Shown: positions 1 through 6,809, numbered from the stretch's first letter. The stretch is 10,441 nucleotides of DNA from an uncultured Lachnospiraceae bacterium (GCA_902783095.1 CACZPX010000181.1:1-10441); one strand, 5' to 3'. Notes: generated by a model from the letters alone, not told the origin. Program-made: numbers and translations.

Positions 1-1009
1 CAGCCTCATGAAAGACTGTTCTGACCTCGGCCGGGTGCTGCACGGTCCGGTATTCCGCTTCGTGCCAAACGGTGCGGGTCTTTGCCGGATGATGGATCAC
101 GTCCGTCTGTACCTGCTGTACGGAATACCCGCCCGCGCCGGCGTGCACATCCAGGATGTGCTCGCCAATGTCCGCCTTTGCCTCCGTGGCGTCAAAGCCG
201 CAGACATTGCACACGGTGTGCTGGCCGTAGACCGGCTCATCCCAGGCCGGCTCTTCCTCCACTGTCTCTTCCCAGGCTTCCTTTAACAGGACATTTTCCG
301 TCCAGGCCTCCCGCACCGTCACCGTCTCCTCCCAGGCAGGACGGACCACGACTTCCTCGTCCCAGGCTTCCCGCACCGTTACAGTCTCTTCCCAGGCTTC
401 TTTTACCAGGACCTCTTCCGTCCAGGCCGCCTGCACCGTGACCGTCTCTTCCCAGGCGTCCCGCACTTTGATCCGCGCGGTTTCCCAGCGGTGCGCCGGA
501 CAGCCCGTATCGGCAGATCCCGTCGTTTCCTCCTTCGCCTTATGGGCCTCTTCCGATGACGGCTCCGTCGCCGCAGGGTCCGCCGGCGCGTCCCGCTCCG
601 TGCCATCCTGCGGCTCAGAAGGTTCCCTTTCACCGGCGGGCGCTGTTTCTGCCGTGGACTCCGTCGTCCCGTCTTCCGTCCCGCTCCCGCTCTGCGGGAC
701 GCCGGTGACCGGCTCTGTCGCCGCGGCGGGTTCCGTCGTCTCAGCATCATCCGCCGCCGCGTCCCGCTCCGTCCGGTCTTCCGGCTCAGAAGTTTTTCTT
801 TCCCCGGTAGGCACTGTTCCTGCCGTAGGTTCCGTCGTCCCGTCTTCCGTCCCATTCCCGCTCTGCGGGACTGTCGTTTCCGGCCGGACCGCCGGCTCGC
901 TCTCCGTCCGCCGGTCCGTCCCGCAGGAAGTGCAGGCAGCCGTCTGTACCGCCAGGATCAGCAAAACAGACAGGAAAATCACCGTTCTTACGCGCATCGG
1001 TCTAATCAT
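1..1009 (-). CDS. Repetitive surface lipoprotein with Trp repeats and a C2H2-like Cys/His cluster (3' end beyond window)
   Basis: The frame stays open for 336 codons from ATG 1009 and leaves the window without a stop. Residues 5-25 form a basic then hydrophobic export signal ending TAAC (Cys26), a plausible but imperfect lipobox (Thr at -3). Residues 30-170 are a low-complexity Thr/Glu/Pro/Ser/Gly linker holding a tandem duplication (47-100 and 104-150). Residues 185-264 are eight 10-residue units of the type A-W-x-E-x-V-x-V, with Trp at 186, 196 and so on to 256. Next comes a Cys267-x2-Cys270-x13-His284-x4-His289 cluster, then a 9-residue repeat starting with His. ATG 1009 has AGAAGGA 9 nt upstream and overlaps the adhesin stop codon by 8 bases; ATG 997, with GGAAGGA 11 nt upstream, is an alternative. 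The tight junction implies co-transcription and coupled translation with the adhesin. The function is unknown; an extracellular adhesive or wall-spanning role is inference. Confidence 0.8.
   Translation of the reverse strand, partial: MIRPMRVRTVIFLSVLLILAVQTAACTSCGTDRRTESEPAVRPETTVPQSGNGTEDGTTEPTAGTVPTGERKTSEPEDRTERDAAADDAETTEPAAATEPVTGVPQSGSGTEDGTTESTAETAPAGEREPSEPQDGTERDAPADPAATEPSSEEAHKAKEETTGSADTGCPAHRWETARIKVRDAWEETVTVQAAWTEEVLVKEAWEETVTVREAWDEEVVVRPAWEETVTVREAWTENVLLKEAWEETVEEEPAWDEPVYGQHTVCNVCGFDATEAKADIGEHILDVHAGAGGYSVQQVQTDVIHHPAKTRTVWHEAEYRTVQHPAEVRTVFHEA
2..91 (-). repeat. 27-bp tandem repeat encoding 9-residue His-led units
   Basis: Just after the C2H2-like cluster of the lipoprotein, the protein repeats H-(P/E)-A-x-x-R-T-V-(W/Q/F). 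The leading His codons lie at 89-91, 62-64, 35-37 and 8-10, exactly 27 bases apart. Three full units and the start of a fourth are seen before the window ends, so the true copy number is unknown. The alternation of polar and hydrophobic residues suggests beta strands. Confidence 0.75.
218..457 (-). repeat. Eight 30-bp tandem repeats encoding A-W-x-E-x-V-x-V units
   Basis: On the plus strand a (c/t)ccaggc block recurs at 241, 271, 301, 331, 361, 391, 421 and 451, exactly every 30 bases. Each block codes for the Ala-Trp pair of a 10-residue unit. Units alternate between AWEETVTV and AW(T/D)E(E/N/P)V types, giving a 60-bp period. Units 2 and 6, and units 4 and 8, resemble each other most, which suggests growth by duplicating a 120-bp block. 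The array lies inside the lipoprotein and keeps its frame. Confidence 0.9.
560..871 (-). repeat. Imperfect tandem duplication in the Thr/Glu/Pro linker of the lipoprotein
   Basis: Bases 710-871 and 560-700 encode two versions of one linker segment. Each begins V-P-Q-S-G-(N/S)-G-T-E-D-G-T-T-E and ends A-T-E-P. They are separated by three codons. The left copy in protein order is 7 residues (21 bp) longer, so the frame is kept. This is typical of a spacer that changes length by recombination. Confidence 0.8.
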
Positions 1010-4000
1010 CCTTCCGCTTCCTTCTTATGGCGCCAAACAGAACGGCCGCTGTCCCGAAGCCCGCCGCCGATACCAGCGCGGTGCAGATGGTACGCAGATC
1101 GTCCAGGTCATCCCCGGTTTTTACCGACGGCGGCGTTTCCGGCGTGGTCTCCGGCTCTTCCGGCGTCGTCTCTTCCGGAACGTCCGCCACCTTCACGGTC
1201 TGTCCCTGGTCATCCAGGTCTTCGTGCTCAGCGATCACGCGGCCGCTTTCGTCCTGCAGTTCCTCAAACACCACCAGTTCCCGGCCTTCCCAGCCGGAGG
1301 TGTCAAAGACAAAGTCCACCGACGCGGGGCCGTCTGCCTCTTTTGCCGTAAAGGAGGCAATGGCGGTGATCCCCAGGCTGTCTCCGGTCTCGCGGTCCAT
1401 CAGCCTGCCGCACAGCACGTAGGAACTTCCCGGGATCAGGTTGTGCCAGGTGACCGTATCCGTCAGCACCACCGTCTCCCCCGGTTTCAGCACTTTATCG
1501 TTGTCCGCGCGGTCCCTTGCGTCCGTATAAACGGCCGGGAAACGGATGCTCTGCGCCGCATCGCTAAGATCGGCATGCATCCCCACCAGCACCTGGTCCT
1601 CCCACAGTTCCTCGAATACCACCAGCGTCCGCCCGGCCAGCGCATACGCGTCGATCTCAAAGAAGACCTCCACCTCTCCGTCCGGCCGGCTGGGAGTAAA
1701 GGCCCGCTCCGTCCGGACGGGCTTCCCGTCCTGCAAAAACGGTTCTCCGGTATCGGCCAGGTACAGGCTCCCGCACACGCGATAGGCGCGCTCCGGCTCC
1801 AGATTGCGGTACTGTACCGTATCTTTTATGGTCACGCCCGCTGCCGGCGCCGCGTGGGAGCGCGTCTCCTCCGCCAGAGCGGTCGTAGAGAGCGCCGGTA
1901 CGCGCACCGTCTGGTCCCGGTCCGTCAGATCCGCGTGCACGGCCACCGCCGCATCGCCCAGATAACAGGTCTCAAAGACCACCAGCGTTTTCCCCTCCGG
2001 CACGCTGTTGTCAAAATAGAAATTCAGCTCCACGCTGCCGTCCGGCTCCTCCGGACAGAATTCCTTTTTCGCGGTGAGCACGGCGCCGTCCTGCCGCACC
2101 GGCTTTCCGGTATCTGCGTCCATCAGCACCCCCTCCAGGCGGTAGGTCTTTCCGGGCAGCAGCCCCCGGTATTCCACGGTGTCCGTCACGATGCCCGTAA
2201 GCCTGCCCCGCACGGCGCCCACCGTCGACGCGCCGTACCCCGCTCTGGTCCGGATCTGCGGCAGCGTCACCGTCTGCGACTCGTCGGTCAGGTCCGCGTG
2301 CCGGCCCACCAGGCGGCCGTCTGCAAACAGCTCTTCCGTCACGACCAGGCGCGTTCCCGCAAGCGCGGCGGCATTAAAGACAAAGGAGAGCGTCTCCTGC
2401 CGCGATTCCTCCGCCGCCGTAAAGACCGCAGACGCCCGGACCACTTCTCCGTCTTCCCCGCGTATGGGTTCCCCGGTACCGCCGTTTACCAGCATGCCTT
2501 CTACCCGGTACTCCGTCCCGGGCTTCAGGCCCTCCAGCCACACCAGGTCCGTGATCTGCGTCTGTTCATCCGCCGCCGTCACGCGTTCCCCGGTATCGGC
2601 CGCTGCCGCCTGCGTGCGGATGCGCGGCACCCACACGCTCTGCCCTTCATCCGTGATATCCGCGTGTACCGCGATCTCCCGCTCCTCCTCCAGCAGGGTC
2701 TCAAACACGACCGTGCGCTTTCCGGCGCAGAGCGCCGCGGGCAGCGTAAAGGCAAGCGATATCTCGCCGTCGGGACTTTCCGGCGTAAAACTGCGCTCCG
2801 CCGTGACCGGGCCCTCCGCCGTCTCCAGCGGCTTTCCGTCCGCCGCGTCCATCAGGGTCCCGCGCAGGGTGTAGGTCCGTCCCGGGATCAGCGCCCGGTA
2901 GATCACGCGGTCCGTGACCGTCACCGTCTCCTCCGCCAGCGCGTGGTCGGTCCCGCTTGCCGCGTCGGCGGCTTCCGTTTCTATCTCAGGAAAGAAGATC
3001 ATCTGCGCGGTATCGCCCGCGTCCCGGTGCTCCGCCGCGAATTCGCCCGTCGCCTGCACGCGCAGCGTCTCATACACCACCAGCCTGCGGCCTTCCAGCC
3101 CCTCCGTGCTGCAGGTCAGTTCCACCTCCGTGTCCCCGCTGCGCGCCTGCGGCATAAAAGCCTTTCTGCTCACGGTCCCGCCGTTCTCCGGCCAATGGGC
3201 TAAGGAGCCGTCCGGCTGCAGCAGAAACAGTTCCGCGGTCAGTTCGTAAATCTCCCCCGGGATCAGGTTTTCATAGGCCACGCGGTCCACGATCACGGTC
3301 TGCTGCCCGGGCGCCGCATACTGCGTCCGGCTCTCCTTTTCCGCCGCGGCGGTTCTGATCCGCACCTGCTCGTTTTCCACCTTGCCCAGATTGACCGGTT
3401 CCGTTCCGGCCTCTATGGAAAACGTGCAGGTGATCATGTTGCGGTCCCGGTTGGCGTCGCATTTCAGTTCCTCCAGCAGATAGGTCCCCACCGGCAGCGC
3501 GCCGCGGTCGTCCACGACCTTTCCCGGACCAAACCACAGCCCGGCGTCCTTCGGAAGCTCCGCGATCACCGACGCCGGAATGATATCCGCCCTGGTAAAG
3601 CCCGCCAGCGCGGCGTCCGCGCCGTTGGTCTGCGCCGAATGCGCACTTGCCTCGCTGTCATAGCTGCCGTCTGCCGCGGTCAGCAGAAAGTGCGTCTCTC
3701 CCGTGGTCAGGCAGGTCAGGCGAAACGGGATAAAGGGCAGCGGGCTTCCGGTCTCCGCCTGTGTCTTGACAAAGGAGAAACCGCCGCGTACCGGACGGTC
3801 TGCGAAGGTCAGTTCCGCCGGTTCGCAGGCGATGCTGCCGTCCTTTAACAGCACCGCGCGGAACGTCTGCTCCGTCTCATCCAGCTCATACATGGCGTTG
3901 GTCTTCGTCTCTTTTAAGGAATAGGTGCCAAACGGCAGCTTGGGCAGCGCCAGTTTCCCGGTATCGTCCACCGTCACGACCGCTGCCGCCTTTCCCACGC

Positions 4001-5576
4001 CTACGGTCTTCCCGTCTATCACGACCGGATGGGCGGACCGGTTGTACAGCGTAAATTCGATCCCCAGAAACGTAAAGCCTGGCTGCGGTCCGCGCGTGCC
4101 CGTGTCCGCGTCGAGCTTCCACGCCTTTGGTACAAAGGGCGCCGGCTCGTTTTCGTACGGTTCGCCGGCCGGAACGATCTCATCCGCGGTCACCTGCACC
4201 ACCTGGCTGCGTTTTTTCCACACGTAGGTCCCGTTGGCCATCCCGGAGTTTCCGCGCACCAGCACCCCGTCTTCTACCCGGTCGTCCGTCTGCATCTCCG
4301 TCACCTCATAGCGCCCCGTGACCAGGTCCGTCTTTCTGGTCGCCGCCTTGCCGGAGGCATTGGTCGTGATGATCTGCGCCACCTGCCCCGCGGCGATCTC
4401 TTTTCCGTCCCGGTTCACAAAGGTCTTGCCGGTACGGTTGATCACGGCGAACCGGATGCCCGCAAAGGAGGCGTCGCCCTGCGGCACTTCTCCCGTCTTT
4501 GCGTCCGTCTTTTGGATGGACAGGCCGCCCTTCCTGGGCCGCTCCTTTACCAGCACCGAAAAGCCGTCGTCCGCCCGTTCCGCCTGGTTTTTGCAGAGCG
4601 CGTAGGCGACCCCGTCGCGGTCGGTCAGATCGATCAGGATCTTTCCCGCTGCCGCGTCCGATCCGTCTCCGGAAAGCAGCTGCAGCGTGGCGCCTTCCAG
4701 CGTAAAATCCTCCGGCGCTTTGGTCTCCTCTATGGTGAGCGTGCCGAGCGGGATCACGAAGTTGCCGTCATCGCTCTTTCCGTATTTGGCCTCGCCGGAC
4801 AGCACAAAACCGTCCGCCAGTCTGGCCTGGAAATGCTTTCCGGTCTTCTTTGTCTGGATCACCCACACTGCGTCCGCCTTCCCCGGCAGCGTCATTAACG
4901 TGTAGCGGCCCGCGTAATAGCTTACGGTAAACGCCGCGCCGGACAGGTCCCAGCCGGCCCGGACGCTGCCGTCCTCATCCGTCTTTTCGATCACGATGCC
5001 TGCCGGGTCGTTGAGCGGCCGGTTTTCGATCTCCGCGACCTTCGCCTGCTTTTGGGTCCCCGCGGTCACCGTCACCTTAACCGGCCTGCTGTTCCAGGCC
5101 CAGCCCCTGCCCTTTACCGACGCCTCCGTCTCCCGCACCCAGTAGGTGCCGAGGGCCATCTCCACGGCGCCGGTCTCACCGGCCGCGTCGCTTTCCAGGG
5201 TGATCTTCTTCCCGTCCGCGTCCCTGGCCTCCCTGCTGCAGGCGGCGTCCGCATATACCTTAAATATGATGCCGGACAGATCGTAACAGGGATTGCCACG
5301 GGTGCAGGCCGGGAGCGCGCTCACCTTTTTCGCGCAAAGATAACCCGTCTGCGGTTCGTTTTTGACCGTTGCGACGGCCGCCGTCGCCGCCGTGCCGTTT
5401 TCACTGCCCACGGTCACCTTTACGGGCCTGTCGTTCCATATCCAGCCCCGGCCGGCTGCGGAGTCCTCCACCTCGCGCACCCAGTACGTCCCGGGCGCGA
5501 TCTCCACGGTCTGCGTAAAGTCTTCGTCGGCCACCGTCAGGGTAAAGGTCTTTCCGGCGGCGTTTTTTGCCTGCAC
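1002..5576 (-). CDS. C-terminal part of the adhesin: SpaA-like domains, six VaFE domains and sorting signal
   Basis: This is the part after the TAA, counted here from GTG 5576, the first possible start codon; no Shine-Dalgarno supports that start and it cuts into a domain, so it is probably not a real start. Residues 1-735 are prealbumin-like SpaA/Cna_B domains. Several have a Lys-Thr/Leu-Asp/Gln first strand (K198, K356, K487, K604) and a late Glu (in EETKAP, KETKT and EELK), the usual pattern for intramolecular Lys-Asn/Asp isopeptide bonds. Residues 742-1459 are six VaFE domains. Residues 1466-1483 are a Pro/Thr/Glu spacer, followed by SVKTGDD, a hydrophobic span at about 1497-1517 and the tail RRKRKDD. 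The product would be a wall-anchored stalk, but without the signal peptide it could not be exported. Confidence 0.75.
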   Translation of the reverse strand: MQAKNAAGKTFTLTVADEDFTQTVEIAPGTYWVREVEDSAAGRGWIWNDRPVKVTVGSENGTAATAAVATVKNEPQTGYLCAKKVSALPACTRGNPCYDLSGIIFKVYADAACSREARDADGKKITLESDAAGETGAVEMALGTYWVRETEASVKGRGWAWNSRPVKVTVTAGTQKQAKVAEIENRPLNDPAGIVIEKTDEDGSVRAGWDLSGAAFTVSYYAGRYTLMTLPGKADAVWVIQTKKTGKHFQARLADGFVLSGEAKYGKSDDGNFVIPLGTLTIEETKAPEDFTLEGATLQLLSGDGSDAAAGKILIDLTDRDGVAYALCKNQAERADDGFSVLVKERPRKGGLSIQKTDAKTGEVPQGDASFAGIRFAVINRTGKTFVNRDGKEIAAGQVAQIITTNASGKAATRKTDLVTGRYEVTEMQTDDRVEDGVLVRGNSGMANGTYVWKKRSQVVQVTADEIVPAGEPYENEPAPFVPKAWKLDADTGTRGPQPGFTFLGIEFTLYNRSAHPVVIDGKTVGVGKAAAVVTVDDTGKLALPKLPFGTYSLKETKTNAMYELDETEQTFRAVLLKDGSIACEPAELTFADRPVRGGFSFVKTQAETGSPLPFIPFRLTCLTTGETHFLLTAADGSYDSEASAHSAQTNGADAALAGFTRADIIPASVIAELPKDAGLWFGPGKVVDDRGALPVGTYLLEELKCDANRDRNMITCTFSIEAGTEPVNLGKVENEQVRIRTAAAEKESRTQYAAPGQQTVIVDRVAYENLIPGEIYELTAELFLLQPDGSLAHWPENGGTVSRKAFMPQARSGDTEVELTCSTEGLEGRRLVVYETLRVQATGEFAAEHRDAGDTAQMIFFPEIETEAADAASGTDHALAEETVTVTDRVIYRALIPGRTYTLRGTLMDAADGKPLETAEGPVTAERSFTPESPDGEISLAFTLPAALCAGKRTVVFETLLEEEREIAVHADITDEGQSVWVPRIRTQAAAADTGERVTAADEQTQITDLVWLEGLKPGTEYRVEGMLVNGGTGEPIRGEDGEVVRASAVFTAAEESRQETLSFVFNAAALAGTRLVVTEELFADGRLVGRHADLTDESQTVTLPQIRTRAGYGASTVGAVRGRLTGIVTDTVEYRGLLPGKTYRLEGVLMDADTGKPVRQDGAVLTAKKEFCPEEPDGSVELNFYFDNSVPEGKTLVVFETCYLGDAAVAVHADLTDRDQTVRVPALSTTALAEETRSHAAPAAGVTIKDTVQYRNLEPERAYRVCGSLYLADTGEPFLQDGKPVRTERAFTPSRPDGEVEVFFEIDAYALAGRTLVVFEELWEDQVLVGMHADLSDAAQSIRFPAVYTDARDRADNDKVLKPGETVVLTDTVTWHNLIPGSSYVLCGRLMDRETGDSLGITAIASFTAKEADGPASVDFVFDTSGWEGRELVVFEELQDESGRVIAEHEDLDDQGQTVKVADVPEETTPEEPETTPETPPSVKTGDDLDDLRTICTALVSAAGFGTAAVLFGAIRRKRKDD
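1107..1133 (-). other. Non-canonical sortase sorting motif of the adhesin
   Basis: These codons encode PPSVKTGDD, followed by a hydrophobic stretch and a basic tail, the three-part layout of a cell-wall sorting signal. The pentapeptide is SVKTG rather than LPxTG. Variant motifs ending in TGD are common in surface proteins of Clostridia, so a class-specific sortase is the likely partner. No sortase gene lies in the window. Confidence 0.6.
1200..3353 (-). repeat. Array of six VaFE (Thr-Gln ester-bond) domains
   Basis: Six units of about 117-126 residues occur in tandem. Each starts with a Thr-x-Ala strand after P-x-I/L/V, followed by D-x-V and x-L-x-P-(G/E). Each then has V-V-x-E (VaFE-like) and ends H-x7-Q with a D in between. 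Thr, Asp, Glu, His and Gln of this set are present in all six copies. The H/Q pairs, numbered from GTG 5576, are 850/858, 971/979, 1093/1101, 1214/1222, 1334/1342 and 1451/1459. Family knowledge: such domains form a spontaneous Thr-Gln ester crosslink that stiffens adhesin stalks. The copies are diverged in DNA sequence. Confidence 0.85.
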
Positions 5577-5687
5577 GGTGCAGTCCGCGTCCGTGTAGAC
5601 CTTAAACTGTATCCCCTTGGTGGTGTACGCCGCGTTGTCCTCCGAGACCGTGGACCGGGACGACTGCTTTGCCGCGCGCAGAAAACC
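5067..5687 (-). repeat. Tandem pair of SpaA-like domains with a shared RGWxWNxRPVKVTV end
   Basis: Bases 5409-5687 and 5067-5345 encode two aligned domains of about 93 residues. Shared landmarks, in order, are G-(F/Y)-L, K-G/S-G-I-x-F-K-V-Y, a D-A-(D/A)-C turn, (A/L)-P/L-G-T-Y-W-V-R-E, and R-G-W-x-W-N-x-R-P-V-K-V-T-V. The spacing between them is 114 codons. The first copy starts 46 codons after the TAA, so it belongs to the same protein as the N-terminal fragment. Confidence 0.75.
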
Positions 5688-5822
5688 GTTCGGCTGGTAT
5701 TCGATCCAGGCGATGGACTGCAGCGGGATCCCGTTGCGGTACAGGCCGTCCCCGTAGGCGACGTAGAGCGTGCAGCGGTCCAGAACGTCCGCAAACCCGT
5801 CCGTATTGTCCGCGTACCAGCG

Positions 5823-5825
5823 TTA
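5823..5825 (-). other. In-frame TAA interrupting the adhesin
   Basis: The minus strand reads ATG GTA AGG TCC ATC TAA CGC TGG TAC GCG. After the TAA the same frame continues open to the TAG at 1002-1004. One base change from CAA, GAA, AAA, TAC, TAT, TCA or TTA would explain it. TAA ends the amidohydrolase gene normally in this window, so a changed genetic code is not indicated. Selenocysteine and pyrrolysine use TGA and TAG, not TAA. Confidence 0.9.
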
Positions 5826-6584
5826 GATGGACCTTACCATGGGCAGCAGCTGCTCGTTTAATATCGTCTCGTTGAACGCCGGCACGCCGTTGCTGCCGCC
5901 CAGATCGCCGCTGTAGACGTAGGAGGCCAGCGCATGGCATTTGCAGATGATGTTGGCCGCCGAAGCCGAGCCGTCAAACCAGAACCACACCAGATCGCTG
6001 TACGCCGGATCGCTCTGGTCTGTGGTGCGGCTGGCCGGTTTTATGAGTTCCGGATAGAACGCGCGCACCAGCGCGGCCTTCAGGACGATGCTCTGCTCCG
6101 CGCCGTCATCCAGCTTTGCGTAGGGCAGCGCCTGCCCCCGCGGACCGGCGTTGCTGGCGTTCACACACAGCGCCTGCGGCGCCAGCGTCTCGCCGTTTTC
6201 CGACGTTTTGACCCAGTAATTGTGCGTCGTCACGCCCTGGCCGCCGTCTATCTTCTCTTCGTCGCGGCCCACATACACGGTAGAACCCCCGGCCTTTGCG
6301 CGTACCGCCTTTTTGTCCGGCTGCGCGGCCTTTTCCGTCAGATCCAGCGTTCCGTCCGTCACCCGCCGGTAGCGGACGAGCTGCTCCTGCGACAGGGAAG
6401 CCACAAAACCGCGCAGTTCTCCCCGTTCAAAACAGTCCTTTGCATAGGCCAGAAGCTCTTCGTCGGAGGCAGCGTCAAACGCAAACGCCTCTTCGTTTTG
6501 CTCCTGGTCCTGTTCTGCGTATGCCGTCAGGGCAAGCCCCGCAAGCAGCACGGCAAAAAGCAGTGCCAAAATGTTCCTTTTCAT
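5823..6584 (-). CDS. N-terminal part of the adhesin: signal peptide and truncated thioester-domain-like head
   Basis: As it stands this frame makes a 253-residue secreted protein. Residues 1-23 are a classic Sec signal peptide (KR, hydrophobic core, AYA cleavage site). Residues 24-95 are acidic and not recognised. Residues 100-253 resemble the head of VaFE-type surface proteins: a Q-A-L-C-V segment (Cys140) and a later C-K-C-H-A-L-A-S-Y-V-Y-S-G strand (214-226). Known thioester domains join a Cys to a Gln in a TQ motif; here that place appears to hold His217, so a thioester is not assured. ATG 6584 is chosen over an upstream in-frame start at 6668 because GGAGGG lies 5 nt ahead and the signal peptide starts there. 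The frame ends at the TAA discussed separately, leaving the head incomplete and unanchored. Confidence 0.8.
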   Translation of the reverse strand: MKRNILALLFAVLLAGLALTAYAEQDQEQNEEAFAFDAASDEELLAYAKDCFERGELRGFVASLSQEQLVRYRRVTDGTLDLTEKAAQPDKKAVRAKAGGSTVYVGRDEEKIDGGQGVTTHNYWVKTSENGETLAPQALCVNASNAGPRGQALPYAKLDDGAEQSIVLKAALVRAFYPELIKPASRTTDQSDPAYSDLVWFWFDGSASAANIICKCHALASYVYSGDLGGSNGVPAFNETILNEQLLPMVRSI

Positions 6585-6589
6585 CTTCG

Positions 6590-6595
6590 CCCTCC
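6590..6595 (-). promoter_or_regulatory. Ribosome binding site GGAGGG of the adhesin
   Basis: GGAGGG stands 5 bases before ATG 6584 on the minus strand. It decides that start against the longer frame from 6668, whose extra 28 residues precede an otherwise complete signal peptide. No convincing -35/-10 pair was found in the 6596-6742 stretch upstream. Confidence 0.85.
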
Positions 6596-6742
6596 AAAAT
6601 AGAATGATGTATTGAACGAACTGTTTTCGAAGTGCACACGGAAATGCCGCTTCAGATGGGGAAAACAATCGATTCCGCGTAAATGAGACACGCCAGGAGA
6701 AAGCTCTGCATGTTTTTATCCGGAGAACAGTGAAAAAATTCA

Positions 6743-6775
6743 GAAAATAAAAGATCCGGTCAGAACGACCGGATC
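6743..6775 (-). terminator. Rho-independent terminator after the amidohydrolase
   Basis: Bases 6753-6761 and 6767-6775 form a perfect 9-bp stem (GATCCGGTC / GACCGGATC) around a 5-base loop. In the minus direction it is followed by TTTTATTTTC. It separates the amidohydrolase transcript from the adhesin, which must therefore have its own promoter. Confidence 0.9.
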
Positions 6776-6809
6776 AAGTGTATCATAAATTCTATAAGTC
6801 AGCAAGCGC

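Larger units (their letters stand above)
1002..6584 (-). pseudogene. VaFE-repeat sortase-anchored adhesin gene, interrupted by one in-frame TAA
   Basis: The two coding pieces 5823-6584 and 1002-5822 are in one frame with no indel. Removing the single TAA gives one 1860-codon reading frame with the complete order of this surface-protein family. That order is signal peptide (1-23), thioester-domain-like head (about 100-300), SpaA/Cna_B-like domains (about 300-1070), six VaFE domains (about 1078-1795), Pro/Thr/Glu spacer, sorting motif, membrane span and basic tail. The 82 codons after the TAA continue the head domain and hold no ATG, GTG or TTG before GTG 5576. The gene therefore looks inactivated by a point nonsense change, unless the TAA is a sequencing error or is read through. 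The rest of the frame has not decayed, so the change is recent or not harmful. A GGAGGG site precedes the start and the lipoprotein gene follows directly. Confidence 0.75.

Noticed and set aside
218..457. 30-bp periodic array as a CRISPR
   Set aside because: The repeats are contiguous with no unique spacers, diverge at codon third positions and encode a continuous in-frame protein repeat.
403..855. Open frame of 150 codons on the minus strand, highly basic
   Set aside because: It is a shifted frame of the Thr/Glu/Pro linker of the lipoprotein; the repeats and the export signal are in the other frame.
438..3203. Very long open frame (921 codons) on the plus strand opposite the adhesin and lipoprotein
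   Set aside because: The product is Arg/Pro/Ser/His-rich with no domain pattern, lies opposite clearly recognised VaFE domains and starts inside the Trp-repeat array. It is a by-product of high GC content and strong codon bias.
5823..5825. TAA recoded as an amino acid by a changed genetic code or Sec/Pyl insertion
   Set aside because: TAA ends the amidohydrolase gene normally, Sec and Pyl use TGA and TAG, and no recoding hairpin was evident.
6610..6635. Small inverted repeat CGAA-CTGTT-TTCG upstream of the adhesin as an operator (LexA-like)
   Set aside because: The arms are only 4 bp, the spacing does not fit the CGAAC-N4-GTTCG box, and no clear promoter elements surround it.
6585..6668. 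28-residue N-terminal extension of the adhesin from 6668
   Set aside because: The ribosome site and signal peptide place the start at 6584; an extension would bury the signal peptide.
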